The notes under the pieces: model-generated | The model's input: only the letters and a program-made list of their open reading frames with translations | Database searches by the model: none | What the model was told of the DNA's origin: nothing | NCBI RefSeq assembly: GCF_047496725.1 | Contig: NC_132981.1 | Coordinates: forward strand, 1,446,001 to 1,510,000 | Direction of reading: 5' to 3' | Source of the DNA: Anoplolepis gracilipes | Taxonomy: Eukaryota; Arthropoda; Insecta; Hymenoptera; Formicidae | Length of the DNA stretch: 64,000 nucleotides | Made by a program: the position numbers and the translations under genes | Part shown: positions 31,345-44,170 of the stretch, one piece after another | Layout: each line of letters begins with the position of its first letter | Numbering within the stretch: position 1 is the first letter of the stretch

Positions 31345-32432
31345 TCTTTGTAAAGTTGACAGAAATGAAGATATAGGACAAGAAAAGGAATGAAAATGCA
31401 ATTTTGGCATAATTTATTCGAAATACAGCATTTTTCCAATGCTAGTTTTTTTAGTAAAACACATCTCGTGATGGACTTACGCAGCTGGACCATTTTCATA
31501 TGTATATGAACTAATAAAAATAGATTGAAACTAATTTTAAAAAAATTGTTACCCATACGTTTATGCACTATAACTGTAATTTTTAATAAAAATGTATATT
31601 GGCCTTTATTTTTAAACACCTATAACTTATAAACGATTTATCGTAGAAGGGTCTGCCGCGGCTCATTTTAAAGATAATTTAATTGTCTTTAATTAATGTA
31701 TATGTTATTATAGCCTACAGTCAACTGGAAGTGAGCTATTTTGCAAAATACCTTTCAAAATTCAAATTTTGCAACTTTCTTGCCTTTATCTCATACACTT
31801 ATTACCAAAATGAATTTAAATATACATGAAAAGTTTCAAAATTTTATTCTCTATTACTTTTATAATACATGCTATATGCGTACGATCAGTTGAGTTATAA
31901 TCGACTTTTTCATACGAAGATTGTAGTTTTAGCCACTAACAGCGCACTCAAAAAATTTTTAAATATTCGTATCTCCGCAAATATCGATCGCACAGGAATA
32001 AAAAGAATACGCAATTTATTCGCAATTTAGTGCTCTACAACTTTCATTTAAACGATTTTGCGATCCAAATGGCCATTTTCGAAATATTAACGAAAAATGC
32101 ACGACGCGCGGGCGCGTTTTCGTCGCGTCGCAAAATGATCCATATTTTAAAAAATTCTATCTCGGTTTCTATTGGTCGTATGGTGTTCTATAAAAAACCA
32201 AATTGTGCGGAATTTTATGAGCTACAATTTTGATATTCGTGTTTTTGCTCGTAAACTTGATACTTTTCGAATTATTTACGAAAAACCGGTTTTTTGTCAC
32301 CACTGTGAATTTTCCGTAGCTTCCATGCATGGGGACTTTTGATATGTCAAAAAGCACTCCAAAACAGATTCCTCCACGAAATTGCAGCATTTGTTCAATT
32401 ATTTTTTCCAAATTGTGAAATATCGAGCAATT
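31345..32432. other. Non-coding, probably element subterminal DNA
   Basis: No gene is recognised. The DNA has the feel of transposon subterminal sequence (many short AT-rich inverted words, isolated GC-rich CGACGCGCGGGCGCG at about 32102). Confidence 0.35.
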
Positions 32433-33282
32433 TTACTGAGCTATAAAAGGAATAACCTGTTTATCGAGAAATTCTTTATGTCTCGCTATATCATCTTCAG
32501 TTAGTTCTTCTTTATTTTGTGAATAACTAACAATGATGCAATCGTCATCTTGTTCCGCATTTGTCAGAACTGTAGCAGTAGTATTAGTTGCTTCCATTGG
32601 TAAAATATTGGATTCGCAACATTGACTTTCTTTGATAATATTTTCGTCTATATTATATTGTCGACAATTTTTTCGACCAGTAAATTTTGAGCTGCTTCTT
32701 GAGCTTTTATTATATATTTAGGATTTCTAATAGGCATATGTCTATTATTTCGACTATCCAAGATTTCGGGCAGCATGCAATCATAATAGAAACGTGTTAA
32801 AAAGGGTAGCATTTGAGTATTCCAAAATACATTGTCTCTATTAACACGTACTATTTTTAAGCTTCTTGGCGTCCACACAGTGAAAATACAATATTTTCGC
32901 TGCGTTACATTTAATGGCCTTGAACTTGATAGAAAAATTGATGTTTTGGATTCATCTTATCTAGATTTTTCTTATCAAAAACGCTTTTTAATTGAAGCAG
33001 CGTCTTTATAGCCTCTTCCGCTGTTAAATATTCAGCTGATAGAGGACATTTTATTTCTACCAGGCCATCTTTATCTATGAGCCTATCAAGAGAAGCATGC
33101 ACCCAAGCATGGATTTTTAACATCAATGAATAATCCGCAAATTTTAATCTCCTTTTTCTTTTTTCTTTATCTAATTTTTTTTGCAATTTTTTTCTCTCGC
33201 AACTATATTTCATAGCCGCGGTATCGATAGAGGAAGGGAACAAAATGTTCTTTACAATTGCAGCACAAAATGTTACATGCAA
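32433..33282 (-). pseudogene. YqaJ-type recombinase/exonuclease, transposon-borne (broken)
   Basis: The minus strand encodes a YqaJ-like nuclease core: ASLDRLIDKDGLVEIKCP carries the Asp and the Glu-x-Lys of the PD-(D/E)xK fold, and HQFFYQVQG is the helical motif that follows. The sense continues after a frameshift near 32900 (VWTPRSLKIVRVNRDNVFW) and another near 32655 into a C-terminal tail ending in TAA at 32433-32435. Such proteins process DNA ends for recombination in phages and also occur in insect transposons. The N-terminus is replaced by the dispersed repeat starting at 33270. Other pieces of a similar protein lie at 44180-44420 and 45540-45830. Confidence 0.7.
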
Positions 33283-34836
33283 ACCGCATCTGGCATAAAA
33301 TGCAACCAGCTCACGAATAAATTGCCTCTGGAATTATTTTTTAACTAATGCGCACATGCAAACCACATTTTAATAATAGACTTTATATATACTACTTATA
33401 TGTTTTATTTAGGAATTGTTTTAAAGATATAATTTGAAAAAAAATGTAAAACAATTTTCATAATACTAATGTTTTAATGGACTTATGGAAGTCAAATTAC
33501 GAAATATTATTGTTTTCAAATGATACAAGTCATCAAGTCATCACTCAAAAAGTGTGATTAATGACGTTAAAAATCCGTCTTGTGTTAATAGAAATATTTG
33601 GATTTTTAGATCAATGGACAATTTCAAGAACATTATAACATTATTTTATTATTTTGATAATTTGATTATTAGAGAATAAAGTATGTGCTTTATAAAAGTG
33701 AAAGTGTCAAATGGGACATTATAACTTTCTCTATATATATTATATTATTTAAATAATATTATATATTATTATATTTTATATATATATATTATTTATATAT
33801 AACTTATGAATCAAAATTCATATTTGATAAAAAATATAAATTTATTGGAAAATAAGATCGCTCTTTGAGTAATGAAATCTTTCATTCGAAAACGATATGC
33901 CATAACATATTTGGATAACAATATAATATAATAAATAACATATGATATAACAACATTAAAACATTTTCTTTTATATAAATGAAAATATTAACCTTTTCAT
34001 CCAGCCTTCCTTGAAGGAAACTCTACTCAGAGAGACTCTTGACAGAGAGACAAATATTTCCAATCGTGCTGTTGACCCATAAATAACTAACACTACACAA
34101 ATAACTTCACTACACAAAACTACACTAAACGATATTAGAGCGTGCATCAGTAATGCCAAATCAAATGCATGGCTCATTCTCCGTATGACGCACACACAAG
34201 CGCGAGTCGTGTATATGTGGCGCCGCGCACGTGCCAAGCTCACATGTAAACGGCTCGCGCTTGTGTGTGTGTGTCACACGGGCCGTGAGCCGGTTCGGTA
34301 TCAACGGCGTGCATGTATATTACGCTACGCATGAAACAGACAAGGATAGTACTATTGTCTTTCCTTGTCACAGAAAAAGATTATAGCTCTGACTATCGCG
34401 ACACCAGTCAATCTGCTGGTGCACATCTACTGCTCTTTTTTACCCATTTATCCTCGATTTTGTATGATACATATGCACGAAAGTTTATTCGCAAAAAATT
34501 ATTTTTACTACACATCAAATTCATTTTCTACAAGTTTATGTATATTCTGTCATGCATTTCTTTACACGAAATGAACTTATTTTGTACATGCAAATTGCAA
34601 AACTTTTATATTAATAAATATAGTTACGACTTGACGCTATCAATCGATAATATAAAATTGTAATTTCTTATTTTCTTCATTTTTTACTGAAAATTATACT
34701 ACTTCGTCGATTGTTACTGTATATACTTTAATCATGGAGAAGCATTTTTCATTCTGTACAATCAATAAAATAATTTTTGTCTAGTATTAAACAATCGTTT
34801 TGATCGGTAAGGTAGGACGGTACGGTATCCCCTCAA
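33270..34836. repeat. Dispersed repeat, copy 2
   Basis: It is collinear with 2741-5238 but lacks the 861-bp insertion and the local duplication. It begins at ACATGCAAACCGCATCTGG and ends at CGGTATCC. Its left end truncates the YqaJ fragment, so it inserted there or the recombination occurred there. No gene inside. Confidence 0.75.
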
Positions 34837-36060
34837 TTGATATTCATCTTTCAAATTTGAATATTGAATTGCAGTTTGTTTCGAAATTCTTTTAAACATT
34901 GTAAAATTTGTATAAGGACTTAGAAATTACGGAACAATACAGGATTTGATTAATTTATAATTGACATTCTAAGGATGAAGTAATTAAAAAGTGGGACGAG
35001 TTATATGAGTTACGTTTAAATGATTGCACGATAAAAATTATAAAATGTATTAATGATATAATAAAAAAGTAGTTAATATTGACTTCTAATTTCGGATATG
35101 TATTGGTAATAATATGCTTAAGTTAAAAATACTAATCATGGAAGTGTAGAAATTCCGAGTTTATATTATTAAATTGCATTCATATATGAAATGCGTAGCT
35201 GATTAATTTTTTTGCACATATTTAGATCGAAAGAGATTTTGATAGAAAATATCTGGGATGCACAAATAGATTAATTTCATTATGGACTTTAAAAAAATTT
35301 ACAAGCTTTTAAAAAAAAAATTTATCAACGGATCAACTCAATGATTCATGCAATCGGAATCTGTGAATATAGGTAAATATTTAAATTTTTTTTTGCTCAG
35401 ATATTAATATTTATCTATTGAAAGGTGATTGTTTTTAAATATTTGATATAATAACTTTATAGATAGTAAAACGGTTCTTTAGATTTGGATCTTAATAGCT
35501 ATTTTAGCTCTTAAATCAACGAAAATTAGTATAAAATCTTCAGATCGCAGAAAAGTGTGGAAACCTACAATTTCTGAAAGCCGAGATGACATTCTTGTGC
35601 ATTGCAAGGTTAGTTCGATAATATATGTTTGTTATCAATATTTGTAGTTAAGAGATAATAATTGTAATAATTTGTTAAATTTTTATGTTAGTAAAATGCA
35701 ATTTAATATTTTTTAAATATTAATTTTTTTTAGATACCAGGAGATATTAAACAAATCTGTATTAATGAACAAAAGAAAATATCCCAAATGAATCTTTTAT
35801 GAACAATGCAGCCGTTTATTATTGTTGTTGGACCCGAAATAACTTTAATCGAAAAGACATACGTGCGTTTCGATAAAATAATATATAAAATGTCATTTGT
35901 ATTAAAGGCCGTTTTGACGTACTTTTTAAAATATTTATCATTTTCAACACATGTTATCCGAAAGAATGTGAGAATTTTTGGTATTTAATTCAATGAAGCA
36001 TTTATGAATATTTTACAAGATAAGGATGGCTGAGGATGGCTTGAAAAATCAAGCCGTATG
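34836..36060 (+). pseudogene. Remnant of transposon gene 1 (copy at 60175-61800)
   Basis: Short exon-like pieces recur in the same order as in gene 1 of the 23.5-kb transposon. The clearest is at 35806-35900, encoding QPFIIVVGPEITLIEKTYVR, which parallels QPFLLIEGPTYADIDKIYII at 24945. A block near 35555 reads VWKPTISESRDDILVHCK before a donor-like GTTAGT. Stops and missing exons make it non-functional. The DNA is nearly identical to 60590-61790. Confidence 0.6.
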
Positions 36061-36104
36061 TATATATGTATGTATGTACTTTGAAAACACATATAATAAA
36101 TTCA

Positions 36105-36290
36105 AACATTTCTGTTTGCATAGCTTGCAATGTATAAAATTCAGTACATCGATTTACACTCTTTTTATTGTTTAATTATTGTTACAATTTTAATCATTCT
36201 GTTTGTATATCTTGCAATGTATCAAATTCAATACATTGACTCAGACTTTTTTTATTGCTTAATTATTATTGTTACAATTTAAATTATATA
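36105..36290. repeat. Tandem duplication of about 90 bp
   Basis: TCTGTTTGCATAGCTTGCAA near 36112 and TCTGTTTGTATATCTTGCAA near 36199 start two similar units that both end in TTATTGTTACAATTT. No coding role is seen. Confidence 0.6.
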
Positions 36291-36479
36291 ATGATTTTAT
36301 TGGATAAGAGATTTTTCCAGTTGGGCTTTAAATTATTTAATAAAGAGTGCAATTGTCATATTACTATACGTAAAATCTATAAATAGTTAAAAACATGTTC
36401 TTTTCTACTTTTACAGTTTACTACGTTTGTTTATTACCGTTACATTAATACAACTACAAATCGATAATTATAATTTAAT

Positions 36480-37000
36480 TAACGCTTGTTTGCATAACTA
36501 TATACATTGTATAAGTAGATTGCGAGAAAAATACTTTCATTATTCTAATTATGTGAAGAATTTCTTCAAAACATTACTAAAAATTTGAACTATTCATAAT
36601 ATGAATAATACTGATTGTGAATTGATAAATTATAATTGAGACAGTTGAATTTTTGTAAATGTTATTATTATTTTAATATTAATCAGTTTATAATATTAAT
36701 TTTGAATATATTTCCTCAATATACTAAAACACACACATAATAGAGAAAAAAACACGATATAAATCCTACTGTCGAAATAAATATGTATGCAATAGTGCAA
36801 TTTTTAAAAGGCACTCAGAAAGAATATGCAGTCATCCCTTTTATCTGGTTAACAAATAATAATTCAATTTATTATTGGCCAAAAACCACGCCTGATGTTA
36901 AATTTAAAGCATTAGTAAAATCTAATGCAGTCTATCAGTAGAATTAATGGAAAAATTTGATGTTAATGCTGTTCTATATACAGAAGGTATATTATAAACG
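36480..37000 (+). pseudogene. Transposon N-terminal exon (MYAIVQF family), copy 1
   Basis: ATG 36783 opens MYAIVQFLKGTQKEYAVIP, followed by IWLTNNN and YWPKTTPDVKFKA, before stops at about 36940. I recognise this as the N-terminal exon of a transposon-associated protein frequent in ants, function unknown. The whole 520-bp block is repeated at 52850-53360 with over 90 percent identity by eye. Confidence 0.6.
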
Positions 37001-37002
37001 TT

Positions 37003-37353
37003 TTGGCGCAGGAAAATATGTGGATAAAATATTGCAAATTAGAAAAGAATAGAGTTGAATGTACATACTGTAAATCACTACGAGAGATCATTTCATTTGA
37101 TACAACTAATCTAAAAGAACATTTAATAAAAGAACATGCAGAACTCGAGATAAAAAAACATTCCCAAAAGAAAATTGTATTAGAACATTTTGTACCAGAA
37201 GCCGATAAAATAAAATGTAAGATCTGTGAATGTCTCCTGCAAGTCCACATGACCTTTGGTCTTCAAGAGCATTTAAAAAGGAAGCATCAAATAAGTGAAA
37301 TAGAAAACAAAACCAAGAAATTTATTTCTCTTGCAGTCCACAGACCGTTTTAG
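37003..37353 (+). pseudogene. Double BED-type zinc finger fragment
   Basis: A 116-residue frame holds two BED-like fingers: WIKYCKLEKNRVECTYCKSL with HLIKEH, and IKCKICECLL with HLKRKH. BED fingers are DNA-binding domains of hAT transposases and of host genes derived from them. No catalytic domain follows; the frame runs into a palindromic insertion at about 37335. A partial inverted copy of the second finger lies at 37790-37935. Confidence 0.7.
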
Positions 37354-37935
37354 AGGTAAACAAGCACATGGTGAACCGTTTATCCGCGCTTTTTTTTTTT
37401 TATGTTTTACTCACCAAAGATTTTTTTGGGCTTTTTCAATTTTTTCTTCTATTTTTGTTTTTTTGGATCCTCTACCAGTATTTGGAACATATATTTTGTT
37501 CAATTTGATATCTTTGCTTCCACGTCACCATAAATGGTGACATGAAAGCAAAGATATCAAATTGAACAAAATATATGTTCCAAATACTGGTAGAGGATCC
37601 AAAAAAACAAAAATAGAAGAAAAAATTGAAAAAGCCCAAGAAAATCTTTGGTGGATAAAACATAAAAAAAAAAAAAAAAAAGCGCGGATAAACGGTTCAC
37701 CATGTGCTTGTTTACCCCTAAAACGGTCTGTGGATTGCAGGAGAAATAAATTTCTTGGCTTTGCTTTCTATTTCACTTATTTGATGCTTCCTTTTTAAAT
37801 ACTCTTGAAGACCACAGGTCATGAGGACTTGCAGGAGACATTCACAGATCTTACATTTTATTTTATCGGCTTTTGGTACAAAATGTTCTAATACAATTTT
37901 CTTTTGGGAATGTTTTTTTTATCTCGAGTTCTGCA
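37130..37935. repeat. 800-bp palindrome containing the BED finger sequence
   Basis: The left arm (37130-37523) and right arm (37528-37935) are nearly perfect reverse complements around CACCATAAATGGTG. Both arms contain GGATCCAAAAAAACAAAAAT or its complement, poly-T/poly-A and a stretch of the BED finger gene. Beyond the right arm, the poly-A/GTTTACCCCTAAAAC unit is repeated once more (37960-38020). Confidence 0.85.
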
Positions 37936-38099
37936 TGTTCGTTAATCTTTGGTAGGTAAAACAAAAAAAAAAGCGCGGGTAAACGGTCCATCATGTGCTG
38001 TTTACCCCTAAAACAGTCTTTTGTATACATATACATATATCTTTGTGTTCTAATATCCGACTTTATTTTAAAATAATCTGTAGACACACGTGCACTTGC

Positions 38100-39360
38100 A
38101 TGGTATTTATAATATGGAAATACAGCTTATATAATAGGGCATTGAATAAGTAAAATATTTACACGTAATAAATAAAATACAAACAAAGTAATAAATGAAA
38201 TATTTATGTGTTCATATATTTATGTAACCGACAAGTTAAAAACATAAAATATTTTTTTATAGTCTTATCCTAACAATTTTTAAGGTTTTGAAAATCCTTA
38301 CGGTTTTTACGGTTTCAATAATGCCAGAATGACAGTGGCCAGTCGGGTTAGAGTGAAAAGAAAAACGAACTAGAGGGTGAAAGAGATGTTGTTACGTAGA
38401 AAGAGCAAGCGCGCGGGCGAAACGAAGAAGGAGAGATTCAAGAGAGACGCAGAGTGAACCTGTGACCATCTTTAAGGATGGGGGTTGGTGCGTACGGAGA
38501 GTGCATTTTTTCCTCAAAGAGAGAAAGAGAGAGATAGAGATAAGGGAGGAGGAATTAACAAGGAATTAACAAATTAATAAATTAAAAAATTTCTTACCCA
38601 TTTGTTCGAATGTCGGGCGTCTCTTGATGTGATTAACTATCTAATTAAACTCGATCTTTTTCAGGATTTTAATTTTTTTTATTTTCGGATTATACGTCAC
38701 AAAGTAAATATTTAAATATTTGCTCCACCAAAGTAATACATTTCCTTATTTAACTGTAGAATTAATTTTCTTTAAAAAAGTGTTAAGCAACATAATTGTA
38801 ATTTTTTTTATATACATAAAAGAGGAAGTCTTTTTTTAATATTATACATATATCTATAATATTTAAATTCAGAATTTTTAAAGTTTAGTATTTGATTCAA
38901 ATTTAGTTTAAGATAATAATCTTATTTTCTTTTATTGATGTTTGGATACATTTTCGCAAAGGAAAAACGGATTCTATTATAAATCTATTAAAAATAAATA
39001 AAACTTATACAAAAATTTTTCGACCTTTTTCACTGTATAGTTGGAAGTGTTAATTAATGTAGCTCGTAATGGAGCCTCCTCATATGAACACTTTCTCTAT
39101 TCGCTAAATTATCCGGTAGACCTCGATCGCCTTGATGCACATTAGCGAAAGCGCGATGCGATTGCCGAAGGAGGACACTCATTGCCGTCGCTATAATCGT
39201 CGCCGATATGCCGTAAATTCAAACACATTTATTTATGCACATGTGTGTTTCTCTCTTTTTACAGGTTAAGTGTACTATATTATAGTAGTATTATAGCTAC
39301 ATAAAATTATGTTATAACTGTAGTTTTATTATTGTTATTACAGCGTGTTTCTTAATCCAA
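38100..39360. other. Non-coding, purine-rich patch
   Basis: A G/A-rich patch (38345-38550) and AT-rich flanks carry no gene that I can support. A GC-balanced stretch at 39100-39220 has no frame of note. Confidence 0.4.
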
Positions 39361-39361
39361 A

Positions 39362-41340
39362 TTTTATCAAATATATTATTCATTTATGTACAAATTTGTT
39401 TAAATATATATCTTTTAATGATTATAAGACGTGCCACGTGTGTGAATAGTGTGTAGTGAACTTTTAAATAGTTTTAAAGTATTTTGTGTTAAGCACTGGC
39501 AAAATTAATTCAGAATCTCTAGTTTTATTTGAAATAATAAAAAAAAATTGAAAATGACCCTATTCACATCTACATTATTCCCGCAAGAGGAAGAAATAAA
39601 CAAAGAAGAAAGATTAAAAGAAGTCAGAAGGGAATACTGCAGAAGACAAGAGTTAGAGAAACAAGACCAAGAACAAAAAGCCAAAATAATATAAGTGTTT
39701 GAAAGAAAACGGGCACCTGAAATATTAAAAATAAATGACAAGTAAATGAAGTATAGCAGTAATGTTCTAATCTAGAACGAAGAATTAATTATAATAAATA
39801 TGAGGAATTGAAAAGATCGTCTAATGAAGATATAATCATTGATAAAAAGGAGCTATATCAAATTAAGATAAATATTTCCAATGTTTTGCTTGTTTTCTTT
39901 GACAAATTTTTGTCAAAGAAAACAAGCAAAACACATCAAGGAATAAAATTAAAAGAGATATAAATCCGAATGACATAGTTGTTCCAAGAAGAAAAAATGA
40001 AGGATCTCATCCAATATTTGAAAAAATAAAAACAGCACAAGCTGGAACAAATGGAGTCCTGCAAAAGAAAAAAATTAGAGAAACAATTGGCAGGTGAAGA
40101 AAGCACTGACATCTGCAAAAGGGGAGAAAAAAGATGGCGGGTAGAGAGCGTGAGCGAAAGTGAGAGAGTGGAGAAAATTGGAGTATTTTAAGAGGATAGA
40201 GAAGGTTGTGAGCGGAAAGAAAGGGTGGTCATGTGAGAAAATGGAGTGGAAGAGGAGGGTGAACGGAGAGGAGCAAGAAAAGGCATGGAAATATGGAGTG
40301 AAAAGATGAGAGAGGATGACGTGGGAGAATTGATGATGGGAAGAAGAACGAGAAAGTGAGTGGAGCGAGGAAGAGAGAGACGAGGAGCAGAAGAGGTGAA
40401 ACCAAGAAGATCCCCCCGAAAGAAGAAGGGCCAGCAAAAAGGCAGAAAGAATTTCGTAAAAAATTTAGAGTGTCACATAATAACGTTTAAAAGTGTCAGA
40501 AAAAGATTTATAAATTATAATTCAAACAACTAAAACTTTTCATATGTTATTTATCTAAAGTAATATGTTGTGTACAAATGAGCGCTCATATACGAAACAT
40601 GCGGCACACATATATCACGCACACACATAGCGATGTATCGAAGCCGAGCTACAGCCGAAAGATTACGAAGAGATTAACGACGCGACGAATATCAGCGTGT
40701 CTTTTGATCATTTACAAAGGGACATGCGACAATTTTATGACTACGCGACTCCTACGACACGAGACAAAGAATATTCGCCTATCAAGACATACGTAGCCAC
40801 GACTCAGCACAGATCAAGAGCAGCGTCGAACGACTAAACATCGTACGACAGTAATTGCCCGACTTCGGTATATTGTTGGTCGTGTGCGTGAACAATACAG
40901 AGTGATTACACTCCCAAGTGTACAGTAAAAAACAGTGTGCATAATACGCAACTCAGGGTGATCACACCCCCCAGGCGGTGTCAAAAAACACACAAATTCG
41001 TGTGTCGACTCAGGGTATTCATACCCCCAGGCGGTGTCCAACACACACATACCATTCAAGAGCAATAAACTGAATTAAAGAAAACCACGGTGTAAAGATT
41101 AATTTATTTACATCGCCTAAAAACAAAAACAAAAACGTAAAGACACACGCGGAGAATGTGATGATATCCCTTCATAAACTGAATCAGTCTCAAGGTACTA
41201 TGATCTAATCGGAATTACCGAAATATTATCAAGTATGTTGAGTTAGCTATTCGTCAGAGTTGTCTCTTCGCCGTTTTTAATTCTCGTGCTGAATTATTAT
41301 TTTTTTTGTAGGAAACAGCCCAGTTGATAGTAGAAAATAA
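39362..41340 (+). mobile_element. Retroposon-like repeat, copy 1, with insertions
   Basis: Its ends match 59195-59830: GACGTGCCACGTGTGTGAAT near 39430, GCAAGAAAAGGCATGGAAAT near 40273 and TGTAGGAAACAGCC near 41309 recur in the same order there. A small ORF (39554-39694, MTLFTSTLFPQEEEINKEER) encodes a charged coiled-coil-like peptide. A perfect 23-bp inverted repeat with a 4-nt spacer lies at 39883-39932. The segment about 40470-41265 is absent from copy 2 and may be a solo LTR; it holds a 65-bp tandem repeat (40965-41050, CCCCCAGGCGGTGTC) and an AATAAA at about 41064. Confidence 0.5.
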
Positions 41341-41403
41341 TTACTTCAGAGATTTTTGATGTAATGTATAAAAGTGTTTATGTATAAAATAATAATTTTA
41401 ACA

Positions 41404-41721
41404 TTAAAATACAATAGTTATTAAATCATAAAGTAAAATACTCGTGGTCCAAAAAACACTCACTTCCTGGCGAAAACTCGCGCCTCCGCATCGGAATCCG
41501 CGATTAAGTGCATCTGGCAATATTGTTATGTGTTTCTGCAATATCTGCGTAGGCCAGGTCTGCAGAATTAGAACCAGATATTCCCGAGATGCTTTGCGAA
41601 TGTCTTTGCTCTTGTTACTCACGATATAATAGTAGGCACATATCGACTGCAGTAGGTATTTTGAAGGATAAACCAAACTGCCACCGCAAAATGTACAGAT
41701 TAATATAAATGATGATTGCAA
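41404..41721 (-). pseudogene. CLASP: CLASP TOG-domain fragment (broken)
   Basis: The minus strand encodes part of a TOG HEAT-repeat domain of CLASP (Drosophila chromosome bows), a microtubule plus-end protein: SNKSKDIRKASREYLVLILQ and TWPTQILQKH are typical. The sense arrives from another frame upstream (VWFILQNTYCSRYVPTIIS) and leaves into a third frame after ILPDALNRG (SDAEARVFARK). At least two indels and a stop break it within about 240 bp. No intron is visible in the fragment, but it is too short to tell a processed copy from a genomic one. Confidence 0.7.
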
Positions 41722-42349
41722 ATGATAGTAAGCATTATTATATCACGTGATCGTCACTTGAATGTCGTGGCTAATACAATATCAAGCGTTAGTCCTCGAA
41801 GAACCACACCTGCGCCAGATGAAGATTTTCTGCTCATTTATATCTGTCAAAAATTCATGAAACTAATCTTGTTATCTATTGGTTAATCTATTCTATATTT
41901 CAGGAAAGTGATTGCTTGGCTATCTATTAATTTAAATCGCGGTATTACTTTCGAGGAATTTAAAGTGAAGTCATATTTTCTATGGAACAAGAAAATAACG
42001 TTCGCGCATTGTGTTGCATAATTAAAGCAATTCTCTATTATGATCATACAACAAAGAGAGACATGAATTTTGCATTTACATTACTTTGTTAGCGAAAATA
42101 ATTGACAGCGAATCATCTAGTTCATCACAACAGAGAGAGACCACCGGCGGCTTAATAATTCCGACCAACGGGCTGCTCGGCCTTTTTGTATGTCCCTCGA
42201 CACACGCGCGTGTGCGGTAAACTCCTTATCTCTCACAGAGACGGCCCGAAACGTGACACAAATGAAGAAATTCGTGACACACACGATGCGTAAAATCGTA
42301 TTCGAGCGAACAATATACTACTTATTTTTAGAATATCTTCCTCTAAAAT
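41722..42349. other. Non-coding
   Basis: No gene is recognised. A hairpin (AATATACTACTTATTTT with its complement) lies at about 42309-42360, just left of the EcKinase copy. Confidence 0.4.
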
Positions 42350-43240
42350 AAGTAGTATATTCTTAAAATAAAGAAATGATTTTTTTCGGTGTGTCATTGT
42401 TTATTTAAGATTTAAGATATAGATTGTAGTACTTTAGATAAGAAATTACAATATGTTTAATCATTTAATGATATTCACTTGCCTTTTTTATTTTCGGCGA
42501 GCAGGATGTGGTTTTGAACACTTGAAAGTCGCTGTACGGGCAATAGCAAGATTTTACTCACTAGGAATAGTCATCAAATACAAGCAACCAGAATACTTTA
42601 AACTGCTGAAGCAACGTACAAAGTATATAGAATCGCAAAATCAGGAGTTTGAAAACCAACATAGTGGCATATTGAAGAGGATAGCGGAAGATCCGGGGAT
42701 AGCCGTTTATATTGATCGGTGCATAGCAGCGATAGACTATACGCAGAAGAACAGTATATGGGACATTGTGTACGCCGACGACGAACCATGGTCCACCATC
42801 GCCCATATGGATTTCTGGGTGAATAACATAATGTTTCATCGAGATGAGGAACGGTCGCGTAAACGATATTAAATTTGTGAACTTCCAAAATTGTCTGTTC
42901 TGCCATTCATTGTGCGAGCTCGTCTTCTACATCTTTTCGAGCACAAATGTATGTGACGATGGCATCAAAAAGATGATAGATCTCTATCACGAGATACTTA
43001 TTGCCGTACTGATCCGAATGAGTGACAACACCGAGTCGTTTACGAAAGAAAAGATGGACGCCAAGATAAAGACAGACGCTAAGTATGAGCTATCCGTGTG
43101 ATCTTTATGCTGAAGCTACTTACGTTGAATGTCGAGGAAGAGGAATTTAAACAGGATATATCGAACTTTTTGATGTCCTATCAAAGCAATTAAAGATTTC
43201 TCCAAAAGCTGCATAAAGTGATATCATATTTTGTCCGACA
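42350..43240 (+). pseudogene. EcKinase/CHK kinase-like gene fragment, copy 1 (broken)
   Basis: After TTTATTTTCGGCGAGCAG the frame encodes the C-terminal lobe of an insect EcKinase (ecdysteroid 22-kinase and choline-kinase-like family). AVRAIARFYSLGI precedes the Brenner catalytic motif in HMDFWVNNIMF (His-x-Asp-x3-Asn). The frame changes near 42850; the DIKFVNFQ segment holds a position where kinases of this family have the metal-binding Asp, here Asn. Another change follows near 43100, then MLKLLTLNVEEEEF and a stop. The ATP-binding N-lobe is absent. A near copy lies at 53717-54600. Confidence 0.75.
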
Positions 43241-44170
43241 CGATTGGATTTAATATGTAAATGTAAACAGAAAGAGGCAGCAGCACTCCGTAAGTAATGT
43301 ATATCAAGACAAGTTAATTATTAATCAATAAGTATATAATTATACTTATTTTATATTGCGTAATAATGGATTCTTAATGAAATCGTTTTATCTTTTCTCT
43401 AACAGCATAGACGATGAGATATGGAATCAGTCTATCCCAAAGGTTTGTTATGTAGGCGATTTAAAAATTCTAAACAACGCGGAGACCGTAACGGTCGTAT
43501 TTATGTTTTGATTTCAGGCCGTCTCTCTGAGTCATCACATCGAGAGTCGAAGCCCGAATGCGTAAAGTGTGACTCTCACCAACGCGCCGACAACAAATCA
43601 CGGTGATCCGTGATTTGACAGGTAATTGGTCCTATTTTTTAGATGGGGAGACTTTTTGGTACTGTTCGGTATAAAAGAGCGCGATACGAGAAGAGACGGA
43701 TTTTTTCCTGGAATCACCGTATATTAAGAAGAGCGAGAACCTCCGAACAAAATACGATTCGCAATAAATATTAACGTTTAGAATGAAAAACCAGAACACA
43801 CATTTATATACACACATATCCTCTTGAAATCCCGACAAACAAATCTTTCGTCTACAAGTTATTAACAAAAAAAGTTTCATTTATTACACATTATGGTAAA
43901 ACTTACGTTTAGGGGAGGCAGTCCTAATGACCTTGACCTTGACATATGTTGCCACCCTCCTGACTGACCTTCAGAAGATTTTGGCCGTCCCTCGTTATTT
44001 ATTAAAAGTTATTAACAAAAAGAGTATAGAAAATATAGCAGTTATTTTGAATATTAACTACATATATGTGCAATAGTACTAATAATTTTTATTTTTATTC
44101 GCATGGAATAATATAGATATGAGCGAGGGAATATTATGCATAAAACCGTAAAAAAATTCAAAATTATGTG
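43241..44170. other. Non-coding, no gene supported
   Basis: A TATA-like GGTATAAAAGAGCG at 43668 and the surrounding GC-balanced 43420-43760 could be part of an LTR, but no partner or terminal repeat was found. The rest is AT-rich. 44080-44130 resembles 6765-6810 of the foldback element. Confidence 0.35.

Noticed and set aside
37003..37798. A complete hAT transposase
   Set aside because: Only BED fingers are present; no catalytic RNase H-like domain was found and a palindrome follows directly.
36990..38020. CRISPR-like or phage-like origin for the repeated units
   Set aside because: Eukaryotic splice sites, transposons and repeat spacing exclude a CRISPR array.
42140..42260. GC-balanced stretch considered as an rRNA fragment
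   Set aside because: Short words resemble rRNA composition but no conserved rRNA segment could be identified.
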